Positions 1 through 4,868 of a DNA stretch of 5,644 bases are shown here, one piece after another. The notes under the pieces are model-generated. The model was not told where the DNA came from and did not search any database. It worked only from the letters and a program-made list of their open reading frames with translations. The first letter of the stretch is position 1; every line of letters starts with the position of its first letter. Location of the stretch: contig JAGOBN010000310.1 of assembly GCA_017999235.1 (NCBI GenBank), positions 1 through 5,644 on the forward strand, read 5' to 3'. This stretch comes from Anaerolineales bacterium. GTDB lineage: Bacteria > Chloroflexota > Anaerolineae > Anaerolineales > UBA6663. Position numbers and translations under genes: made by a program.

Positions 1-852
1 CCCAGCGTACAGTACGCCAGTTTCTATGTCGCCGCGCAGAAAGGGTATTTCGCGGCCGAAGGCTTAAAGATCGAGTTTGATTATTCATTCGAAACGGACG
101 GCGTCCAACTGGTGGGCGCCGGCCAACTGCCCTTCGCGGTGGTCTCCGGCGAGCAGGTGCTGCTGGCGCGCGCGCAAGGGCTGCCGGTGGTCTACGCGCT
201 GGCCTGGTTCCAAAAATACCCGGTCGCCATCATATCCAAGGCCGGCGCCGGGATCACGACCCCGGCCGACTTGCGCGGCCACAGCATCGGCGTGCCGGTG
301 CTGGCCGGCGCCTCGTACGTGGGCCTGCGCGCGCTGCTGACCGCCGGCGGCCTGACACCGGAAGACGTGACCATTCAGGAGGTGGGTTTCAATCAGGTGG
401 AGGCCTTGACGGCCGGCCGCGTGGACGCGGCGGTGGTCTATTCCAACAACGAGCCGGTGCGTTTGGCCGCGCAGGGCCAGGCGCTGGATGTCATCCAAGT
501 GAGCGATTACGCGGTCCTGGCCGCCAACGGTCTGCTGACCAACGAGGCGACGATCCAGACCGAACCCGAACTGGTGCGCGGCTTCGCGCGCGCGCTCATC
601 CACGGCACGCAGGACGCCCTGGCGGACCCGGCGGAAGCCTACGCCCTCAGCAAGCCGTTTATCGAAGGCCTCCAGGATGAGGCCGTGGAGCAGCAGGTCC
701 TGGCCGCCACCCTGGCGCTTTGGAAAGCCGACCGGCTGGGCCAAACCAATCCGCAGGCTTGGGAAAACATGCAGGCCACGCTGCTCGACGCGCAGCTCTT
801 GACCGCGCCGCTTGATCTCACCCAGGCGTACACGAACGCGTTTGTGCCGTAG
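1..852 (+). CDS. ABC transporter substrate-binding protein, NMT1/THI5-like (5' truncated)
   Basis: Extracytoplasmic solute-binding component of an ABC importer. The frame is open from the first base to a TAG at 850-852, giving 283 codons; the signal peptide and roughly 40-55 N-terminal residues are missing compared with a usual length near 320-340. The visible start contains VQYASFYVAAQKGYFAAEGL (from residue 3), the family pattern in which an A/F-YVA helix leads to KGYF-EGL. Further family features are a V-G-GQ-PFAVVSGE segment, TPADLRG-SIGVP, GFNQVEALTAGRVDAAV and VANGL-like text before the C-terminal helices. Relatives bind thiamine pyrimidine precursors (ThiY), riboflavin (RibY), nitrate, or sulfonates and taurine (SsuA, TauA). 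I cannot choose the ligand from sequence. An internal GTG at 112 is not the start, because conserved family sequence continues upstream of it. The ATPase gene follows after 79 bp on the same strand; no permease is visible. Confidence 0.88.
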   Translation, partial: PSVQYASFYVAAQKGYFAAEGLKIEFDYSFETDGVQLVGAGQLPFAVVSGEQVLLARAQGLPVVYALAWFQKYPVAIISKAGAGITTPADLRGHSIGVPVLAGASYVGLRALLTAGGLTPEDVTIQEVGFNQVEALTAGRVDAAVVYSNNEPVRLAAQGQALDVIQVSDYAVLAANGLLTNEATIQTEPELVRGFARALIHGTQDALADPAEAYALSKPFIEGLQDEAVEQQVLAATLALWKADRLGQTNPQAWENMQATLLDAQLLTAPLDLTQAYTNAFVP

Positions 853-859
853 TCTCTGA

Positions 860-884
860 GGCTCGGGCATTGAGGGCCGAGGCC
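860..884 (+). other. Weak hairpin after the binding-protein gene
   Basis: CTCGG (862-866) can pair with CCGAG (877-881) across a 10-nt loop. GG/CC at 860-861 and 883-884 can extend the stem past one bulged G. No T-run follows, so it does not look like a terminator. ABC operons often carry an intercistronic hairpin after the binding-protein gene that stabilises the upstream message; that role is inference and the stem is modest. Confidence 0.25.
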
Positions 885-899
885 TTATGCCTGGGTCCT

Positions 900-929
900 T
901 ATCCCTGCAACCTTAACCTGTATCCCTGC
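900..929 (+). repeat. Two copies of TATCCCTGC, 21 bp apart
   Basis: The 9-mer TATCCCTGC occurs at 900-908 and again at 921-929, just before the ATPase start codon at 932. The start-to-start spacing of 21 bp is two helical turns. The surrounding text is built from CCTG/CCTT-like units and contains no purine-rich ribosome-binding site. It could be an operator, a decayed low-complexity spacer or chance. Confidence 0.4.
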
Positions 930-931
930 TA

Positions 932-1684
932 ATGCCACCCGTCCTCGCCGTTGAGCGCCTGACCCACACCTACCCCAATGCGGACGATGACCGGCCGGCG
1001 CTGGAGACGCTCAGTTTCGCGCTTCAGGCGCAGGAATTTGTGTGCGTGGTGGGGCCGTCGGGCTGCGGCAAGAGCACGCTGCTGAAGCTGGCGGCCGGCC
1101 TGCTGACGCCCACCGCCGGCCAGGTGCTGTTCGAAGGGGCGCCGCTGGCCGGCCCCTCCCGCCGGATCGGCCTGGTCTTTCAAAAAGCCAATCTCATGCC
1201 GTGGCGCACCGCGCTGGCCAACGTGCGCCTGCCGCTGGAGCTAGCCGGCGTGCCAGCGGCCGAGGCCCAGGCGCGCGCCGCCGCCGCCCTGCACCGGGTG
1301 GGGCTGGCCGGTTTCGAGCACAGCCGCCCGGCCGGCCTCTCCGGCGGCATGGAACAGCGCGTGGCTCTGGCGCGCGCCCTGGCGCAAGAGCCGGACCTGC
1401 TGCTGCTGGATGAGCCCTTTGGCGCCCTGGACGCGCTGACCCGCGAGCGCCTGGGCGCCGAGCTGGTCCGGCTGTGGGAGGCGCGCCGGCTCTCGGTGTT
1501 GATGGTGACGCACTCGATCCCGGAAGCCCTGCTGCTGGCGGACCGGGTGCTGGTGCTCACGCCGCGCCCCGGCCAGCTGCGTCTGGCGCTGGAGGTTCCG
1601 CTCCCACGCCCGCGCCAACTGGAGATGGAGCACAGCCCGGCTTTTGGGGAATTGGCGCGCCAGGTGCGCGCCGCCATCGGCTGA
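932..1684 (+). CDS. ABC transporter ATP-binding protein, nitrate/sulfonate/taurine-type
   Basis: Cytoplasmic ATPase that powers the importer served by the upstream binding protein. The 250-residue length is normal for the SsuB/TauB/ThiZ group. Motifs run in order: Walker A GPSGCGKST (41-49), Q-loop Q84 inside FQKANLMPW, signature LSGGM (136-140), Walker B LLLLDEP (156-162) with catalytic E161, D-loop ALD (165-167) and H-loop H194 in VTHS. The Q-loop followed by LMPW and the FGALD-LTR stretch are typical of this subgroup. The signature continues M-E-Q-R where M-R-Q-R is more common. The ATG at 932 is the first start that keeps the N-terminal beta strand (LAVERLTHTY). It has no clear Shine-Dalgarno sequence. 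The gene ends 4 nt before the A-tract of a minus-strand terminator. The cognate permease is outside the window, presumably upstream. Confidence 0.93.
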   Translation: MPPVLAVERLTHTYPNADDDRPALETLSFALQAQEFVCVVGPSGCGKSTLLKLAAGLLTPTAGQVLFEGAPLAGPSRRIGLVFQKANLMPWRTALANVRLPLELAGVPAAEAQARAAAALHRVGLAGFEHSRPAGLSGGMEQRVALARALAQEPDLLLLDEPFGALDALTRERLGAELVRLWEARRLSVLMVTHSIPEALLLADRVLVLTPRPGQLRLALEVPLPRPRQLEMEHSPAFGELARQVRAAIG

Positions 1685-1687
1685 GCC

Positions 1688-1716
1688 AAAAAAACAGGAC
1701 GGCCGGAGCCGTCCTG
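1688..1716 (-). terminator. Intrinsic terminator for the DUF4349 gene
   Basis: A perfect 9-bp stem, CAGGACGGC (1695-1703) with GCCGTCCTG (1708-1716), closes on a CGGA tetraloop. On the plus strand seven A residues (1688-1694) precede it, so a minus-strand transcript would read stem-loop followed by seven U. The stem begins 28 nt past the DUF4349 stop codon. On the plus strand the stem is followed by AACTGTGAGC and only a late TTGTTTT, so it should terminate the ABC operon poorly if at all. Confidence 0.85.
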
Positions 1717-1744
1717 AACTGTGAGCTTGTTTTGGCCGGCCGTT

Positions 1745-2698
1745 TTACGGCTGCGCCACCGCCGCCGGCTTGGGCCGGCGCATCCGGCGCCACGCCAGCC
1801 GCCCGATGAAGAACAGCGGCGTCCCGCACAGCAGGCCCAGCGGCAAGAGGTAGATGCCGATCCAGATCAGGGCCGAGGCCAAATCCTGCAGCGCGCTGAT
1901 CAACGCCTCCACGGCCTCCTTCGCCACGCCTTCCGCCTTCCAGCCGCCAATCTCAATCGGCTGGCTGAGCGCGTCCGGGAGCAGGCTGACGCCGATATAG
2001 GACATGGCCGCCGCTTCGCTGTAGTACTGCATCTGCCCCTTGACCTGCTCAATCTGGCCGCGGATGCTGGTGAGCTGGTTGAAGACGTTCAGCACATCTT
2101 CGGTCCGTTTGGCTTCCGCCATAATCTGCTGGAGCTGCGCTTCCGCCGCCTCCAGGTTGCGCAGCTGGCTCTCCAAGTCCGTGTACGTGGCGGTCACGTC
2201 TTCGCCGGTGATGCTTTCGGTTTCGGCCTGGCCGGTCACGGCCAGCGCGCGGATTTGGGTCAGCGCTTGATCCAGGCTGGCCGCCGGCACGCGCACGGCG
2301 ATGTTGGCCTGCATGTACTTGTTGCCGGCCGCGTCGATCGAAGCCAGGGAGGCGCCGGAGTTGACGACAAACCCGCCCATCCCTTCCGCCAAAGCCGCGA
2401 TGGCGCGGCTGGCCGCGATGGGGTCTTTGACCACCAGGGACAAGTTGGCGTTCTTAATGACCATGCGCTCGACCGCGTTGCCGGCGGCGCCCGGTTTGGG
2501 GGCTTCGGCCGGCGCGACCCCGTCGGCGGCCGCGTAGCTTTCCGAGACCACCGGGGCGCCGGCCCCGCCGGATGCCGTGGACTGGCGCAAGGTCTGCAAT
2601 TCATCGTAATCGGCGGGGGCGCCGGGGGTAGCGGCCGGCGCGCAGGCCGCCAAAACCAGGGCGCCGAGCAGAGTGATCAAACTGAGCTTTTTGAGCAT
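1745..2698 (-). CDS. DUF4349 domain lipoprotein with C-terminal membrane anchor
   Basis: Envelope protein of unknown function, 317 residues. The N-terminus is a lipoprotein signal: two lysines, a hydrophobic run and lipobox LAAC, which makes Cys19 the lipidated residue. A low-complexity Ala/Pro/Gly linker (about 20-75) leads to the DUF4349 domain, which opens with ERMVIKNANLSLVVKDP (77-93) and continues with GGFVVNSGAS and a NIAVRVPA--LDQALTQI segment. Residues about 165-225 (TYTDLESQLRNLEAAEAQLQ onward) are charged and heptad-like, as expected for the family's coiled coil. One hydrophobic helix at about 276-298 is followed by a basic tail (RLAWRRMRRPK), suggesting a membrane anchor with a cytoplasmic end. 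The ATG is supported by GGGAGG (2704-2709) 5 nt upstream and by the signal peptide. It lies 77 bp downstream of the phosphoesterase gene and ends before a good terminator. DUF4349 proteins have no settled biochemical role. Confidence 0.87.
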   Translation of the reverse strand: MLKKLSLITLLGALVLAACAPAATPGAPADYDELQTLRQSTASGGAGAPVVSESYAAADGVAPAEAPKPGAAGNAVERMVIKNANLSLVVKDPIAASRAIAALAEGMGGFVVNSGASLASIDAAGNKYMQANIAVRVPAASLDQALTQIRALAVTGQAETESITGEDVTATYTDLESQLRNLEAAEAQLQQIMAEAKRTEDVLNVFNQLTSIRGQIEQVKGQMQYYSEAAAMSYIGVSLLPDALSQPIEIGGWKAEGVAKEAVEALISALQDLASALIWIGIYLLPLGLLCGTPLFFIGRLAWRRMRRPKPAAVAQP

Positions 2699-2703
2699 GG
2701 CTT

Positions 2704-2735
2704 CCTCCCAGGAAAAGAGTGCGTCATACCTGGGA
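2704..2735 (-). promoter_or_regulatory. Leader hairpin overlapping the DUF4349 ribosome-binding site
   Basis: On the minus strand, TCCCAGG (2735-2729) can pair with CCTGGGA (2712-2706) across a 16-nt loop, giving a perfect 7-bp stem. The second arm contains most of the GGGAGG Shine-Dalgarno (2709-2704) that serves the ATG at 2698. Folding would therefore hide the ribosome-binding site. The pairing is seen directly; translational control is inferred. Confidence 0.5.
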
Positions 2736-2768
2736 CGCCGGCCCGGGGTCCGGGGTTCCCGGCCGGCG
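2736..2768. repeat. GC-rich inverted repeat between the phosphoesterase and DUF4349 genes
   Basis: CGCCGGCC (2736-2743) is the exact reverse complement of GGCCGGCG (2761-2768). With one bulged base (C2744), three more G-C pairs and a G-T pair extend the stem (2745-2748 with 2757-2760) to about 12 pairs around an 8-nt loop. It begins 7 bp past the phosphoesterase stop codon and directly abuts the leader hairpin. No T-run follows on either strand, so it is not a canonical intrinsic terminator. It could act as a pause, an RNA 3'-end stabiliser or a processing boundary. Confidence 0.55.
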
Positions 2769-2775
2769 CCGAGAC

Positions 2776-3513
2776 TTACCAGCCGTAGGCGATGCGGATG
2801 ATCAGGCGTTCGGGGAAATGCGCGGCCCGCATCTGGCTCTGCGTCAGGCCAACATCATAAGGGACACGCCGATATTCCCAACTGCGGGCGGCGGTGTCCA
2901 GCAGCGCGTAGGCGGCGTCCGGGTTGCTGTCCCGCGGCTGGCCCACGCTGCCCGGGTTGATGATCAGGCGCTGCCCATCCAGCGCCCAGACCGCGCCATA
3001 TTCCGGCAGGCTCTCGCCGCACTCGCCGTCGGCGCCGGGCTCGTGAAAGATCACCGGGACGTGCGTGTGGCCCACCAGGCAAAAGGGGGTGTCGAAATAC
3101 GCGAAGTTATCGCGGGCGATATAGCGGTTGAGGATGTATTCCCAGATCGGCTGGCGGGGGGAGGCGTGGGCCAGGGTGAATTCACCGATCTCATCCGCTG
3201 GCTGCAGCGCCTTGAGATACGCCAGGTTCTCGGCTGTCAGCGTATCCCCTGTCCATTGGATGGCGGCCCGGGCATCGTGATTGAAGGCGTTGACGTCGAG
3301 CTCGCCCAGGACGGCCTTATCGTGGTTGCCCACCAGGCAGACCAGGCCGCGCAGGGCGCGCACCCGTTCAATGCACTCATTCGGCTGCGGGCCATACCCC
3401 ACCAGGTCGCCCAGACACCAGACGGCCTCGTAGTCCAGGCTGGCGGCATCCGCCAGCACAGCTTCCAAGGCCGTGAAATTAGCATGGATATCGGAGATGA
3501 TCAGTACGCGCAT
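2776..3513 (-). CDS. Calcineurin-like metallophosphoesterase (YfcE/MJ0936-type)
   Basis: Soluble, probably di-metal phosphoesterase of 245 residues. The family hydrolyses phosphomonoesters, phosphodiesters or dinucleoside polyphosphates; the substrate here is unknown. The full metal-ligand set is visible: DIH (D8, H10), GDLVGYG (D36), GNHD (62-65, with N63 and H64), HAS (H116) and GHTH (148-151). NPGSVGQPRD (186-195) is the characteristic C-terminal loop of this subgroup. I chose the ATG at 3513 because MRVLIISDIHANF starts exactly at the first beta strand. The frame stays open to an upstream ATG at 3630, but those 39 residues match nothing in the family and overlap tsaE and its promoter. There is no Shine-Dalgarno before the ATG. 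It is the first gene of the minus-strand pair; DUF4349 follows. GCCGGC hexamers, frequent elsewhere, were not found inside it. Confidence 0.92.
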   Translation of the reverse strand: MRVLIISDIHANFTALEAVLADAASLDYEAVWCLGDLVGYGPQPNECIERVRALRGLVCLVGNHDKAVLGELDVNAFNHDARAAIQWTGDTLTAENLAYLKALQPADEIGEFTLAHASPRQPIWEYILNRYIARDNFAYFDTPFCLVGHTHVPVIFHEPGADGECGESLPEYGAVWALDGQRLIINPGSVGQPRDSNPDAAYALLDTAARSWEYRRVPYDVGLTQSQMRAAHFPERLIIRIAYGW

Positions 3514-3526
3514 AAGGACGGGCCGA

Positions 3527-3532
3527 ATGATA
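3527..3532 (-). promoter_or_regulatory. Possible -10 element for the phosphoesterase gene
   Basis: The minus strand reads TATCAT at 3532-3527, a 4-of-6 or better match to TATAAT, sitting 13 bp ahead of the ATG at 3513. Transcription would begin near 3520 and leave a leader of only about 7 nt. No convincing -35 hexamer lies 16-18 bp upstream. This fits the absence of a Shine-Dalgarno but remains a weak call. Confidence 0.3.
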
Positions 3533-3549
3533 GCACGAAAATACTCGAC

Positions 3550-3578
3550 TTGTTGGGCCGGAAGCCGGGTCGTATAAT
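3550..3578 (+). promoter_or_regulatory. Sigma-70-type promoter for tsaE-tsaB-rimI
   Basis: A perfect TATAAT lies at 3573-3578. The hexamer TTGTTG at 3550-3555, 17 bp upstream, keeps the TTG of the -35 consensus. Transcription should start near 3585, giving a very short leader that still contains GGAG (3587-3590). The AT-rich hexamer stands out in a GC-rich region and lies in the 82-bp gap between divergent genes. Confidence 0.65.
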
Positions 3579-3586
3579 CCGCGGGC

Positions 3587-3590
3587 GGAG
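3587..3590 (+). promoter_or_regulatory. Ribosome-binding site fixing the GTG start of tsaE
   Basis: GGAG lies 5 nt before GTG at 3596. No ATG is available in this frame near the expected N-terminus, so this site together with the promoter decides the GTG start. Confidence 0.65.
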
Positions 3591-3595
3591 AAGCT

Positions 3596-4090
3596 GTGCC
3601 GATTCTAGACCAACGTTCACTGGATTTCATCAGCCACGCTCCCGATCAAACCGCCCGGCTGGGGGTGCGCCTGGGGGAACGGCTGGCGCCGGGCGATGTG
3701 ATCTGCCTGAGCGGTGAGTTGGGCAGCGGCAAGACCACCTTGGCCGCCGGCGTCGGGCGGGGCTGGGGGGTGCTGGAGCCGGTCACCAGCCCCACCTTCG
3801 TCCTGGTGAATGAGTACCAGCGCGCCGACGGTCTGCGGCTGTGGCACTTGGACTGCTACCGCCTGCGCTCCGGCGCCGAGGCGGTGGCGTTTGGCTTTGA
3901 AGACCTGCTGGCCGGCGCCGGCCTGATGCTGATCGAGTGGCCGGAACACATCCAGGAGATCCTGCCCCCGGAACGCCTGCATATTCATCTGCGCTGGGTC
4001 GACACCGAGAAGCGCGGCTTCCGGATCGAGGCGTTGGGCGCCCGTTACACCGCCCTGCTGCATGATTTCCGCCACGCCGCCTTCGGCTGA
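3596..4090 (+). CDS. tsaE: tRNA t6A biosynthesis ATPase TsaE (YjeE family)
   Basis: Small cytoplasmic P-loop ATPase that works with TsaB and TsaD in transferring threonylcarbamoyl to A37 of ANN-decoding tRNAs; its ATPase activity is thought to reset the TsaBD complex. The 164 residues are near the family's usual 150-160. Walker A is GELGSGKTT (40-48), followed by the family signature VTSPTF (63-68) with VLVNEY. HLDCYRL (84-90) carries the conserved D86, FGFEDLL (99-105) follows, and IEWPE (113-117) supplies the Walker-B-like acidic residues. The start is GTG with GGAG 5 nt upstream, just downstream of a good promoter. It heads the operon; tsaB follows after a 94-bp gap. Confidence 0.95.
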   Translation: MPILDQRSLDFISHAPDQTARLGVRLGERLAPGDVICLSGELGSGKTTLAAGVGRGWGVLEPVTSPTFVLVNEYQRADGLRLWHLDCYRLRSGAEAVAFGFEDLLAGAGLMLIEWPEHIQEILPPERLHIHLRWVDTEKRGFRIEALGARYTALLHDFRHAAFG

Positions 4091-4093
4091 GAA

Positions 4094-4128
4094 CCCAGGG
4101 GAGCAGGCCCGGGGGCGTGATCCCTGGG
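4094..4128 (+). other. Intergenic inverted repeat between tsaE and tsaB
   Basis: CCCAGGG (4094-4100) is the exact reverse complement of CCCTGGG (4122-4128), with a GC-rich 21-nt interior. The right arm is also the core of an odd palindrome, ATCCC-T-GGGAT (4120-4130), so two folds compete. TTAAGG follows rather than a T-run, so it is unlikely to end transcription. It could tune expression between tsaE and tsaB. The rest of the gap, 4131-4184, shows no further clear structure. Confidence 0.4.
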
Positions 4129-4184
4129 ATTAAGGTCCTTGGCTCCGGGGTTTTCAACTGTCAGCTTTCACCCTTGAAACATCC

Positions 4185-4868
4185 ATGATCCTCGCGCTCG
4201 ACACCGCCACCCGGCAAATCTCCCTGGCGCTTTACGATGGCCAGCGGGTCATTTCCGAGCACACCTGGCGCACGGCCGCCACCCACTCGGTGGAACTGGC
4301 GCCGCAGGCGGCGCTGATGCTGCGCCAGGCGGGTTTGGCGCCGGCCGCCCTCACCGGCCTGGCCGTGGCCCTCGGGCCAGGCTCGTACACCAGCTTACGG
4401 ATCGGGCTGGGGTTTGCGAAAGGCCTGGCGCTGGCCCACGGCCTGCCGCTGATCGGCGTGCCGACGCTGGAGATCATCATGCGGGCCGTCGGCCCCATCG
4501 GGATGCCGGCGCTGCGCGCGCTGGCGCTGCTGGCGGCCGGCCGCGGCCGCGCGGTGGCGGCCGATTACTGGTGGGACGGCCACGCCTGGCTGGCCCCGGA
4601 GGCGCCGCGCCTGCTGGCCTGGGGCGACCTGGCCGCCGAGATCCATGCGCCCACCCTGATCTGCGGCGAATGGGAGGCCGCGCCGCCCGAGCCGCTGCGC
4701 GCCCTGCGCGCGGTCAGCCAGGCGACGCTGGCGGCGCCGGCCAGCGCCCTGCGCCGCGCCGGCTACCTGGCCGAGATCGGCTGGGAACGGCTGCGCGCCG
4801 GCCAGGTGGATGAGACCCCCACGCTCGCCCCGCTCTACGCCAGCCATCCGGACGGCGCGCCGGCATGA
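4185..4868 (+). CDS. tsaB: tRNA t6A biosynthesis protein TsaB (YeaZ family)
   Basis: Inactive ASKHA-fold partner that dimerises with TsaD, the catalytic t6A transferase subunit. The 227 residues match the usual size. The N-terminus MILALDTATRQISLALYDG is the first ASKHA strand pair, TH-SVELAP (33-40) is the conserved helix, and GPGSYTSLRIGLGFAKGLAL (64-83) is the family signature, usually written GPGSFTGLRIG. GVPTLE (91-96) and the late PLYAS (216-220) also fit. The signature carries F-to-Y and G-to-S changes, and the usual D in the DARRGEVY-like strand appears as A in AAGRGRAVAADY. The ATG at 4185 begins right at the conserved strand but has no clear Shine-Dalgarno. Its stop overlaps the rimI start by 4 nt (ATGA), implying translational coupling. 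tsaD is not in the window. Confidence 0.94.
   Translation: MILALDTATRQISLALYDGQRVISEHTWRTAATHSVELAPQAALMLRQAGLAPAALTGLAVALGPGSYTSLRIGLGFAKGLALAHGLPLIGVPTLEIIMRAVGPIGMPALRALALLAAGRGRAVAADYWWDGHAWLAPEAPRLLAWGDLAAEIHAPTLICGEWEAAPPEPLRALRAVSQATLAAPASALRRAGYLAEIGWERLRAGQVDETPTLAPLYASHPDGAPA

Noticed and set aside
85..870. Long open frame on the minus strand opposite the binding-protein gene (261 codons)
   Set aside because: Its translation is Arg/Gln/Gly/His-rich with no family motif and mirrors the GC-rich codons of a clear plus-strand gene.
853..931. Riboswitch, tRNA or small RNA in the gap after the binding-protein gene
   Set aside because: The gap is 79 bp with only a weak hairpin. No tRNA cloverleaf or known aptamer core was recognised here or in the other gaps.
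1734..1741. GGCCGGCC palindrome as a regulatory site
   Set aside because: This type of sequence is abundant throughout the window, so one copy near a gene end carries no specific meaning.
1721..2788. 355-codon plus-strand open frame opposite the DUF4349 gene
   Set aside because: The minus-strand frame has a lipobox, a known domain, a ribosome-binding site and a terminator. The plus-strand product is low-complexity Arg/Gly/Asp-rich text with no motifs.
3514..3630. Upstream extension of the phosphoesterase to an ATG at 3630
   Set aside because: The extra 39 residues precede the universal first strand (MRVLIISDIH), match nothing in the family and overlap tsaE.
2719..3717. 332-codon plus-strand open frame opposite the phosphoesterase and running into tsaE
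   Set aside because: It overlaps both well-supported genes and the promoter region, and shows no recognisable domain.
4101..4160. Possible intrinsic terminator between tsaE and tsaB (CCCGG with CCGGG, then TTTT)
   Set aside because: The stem is only about 5 bp with a loop over 30 nt and the T-run is four residues; too weak to call.
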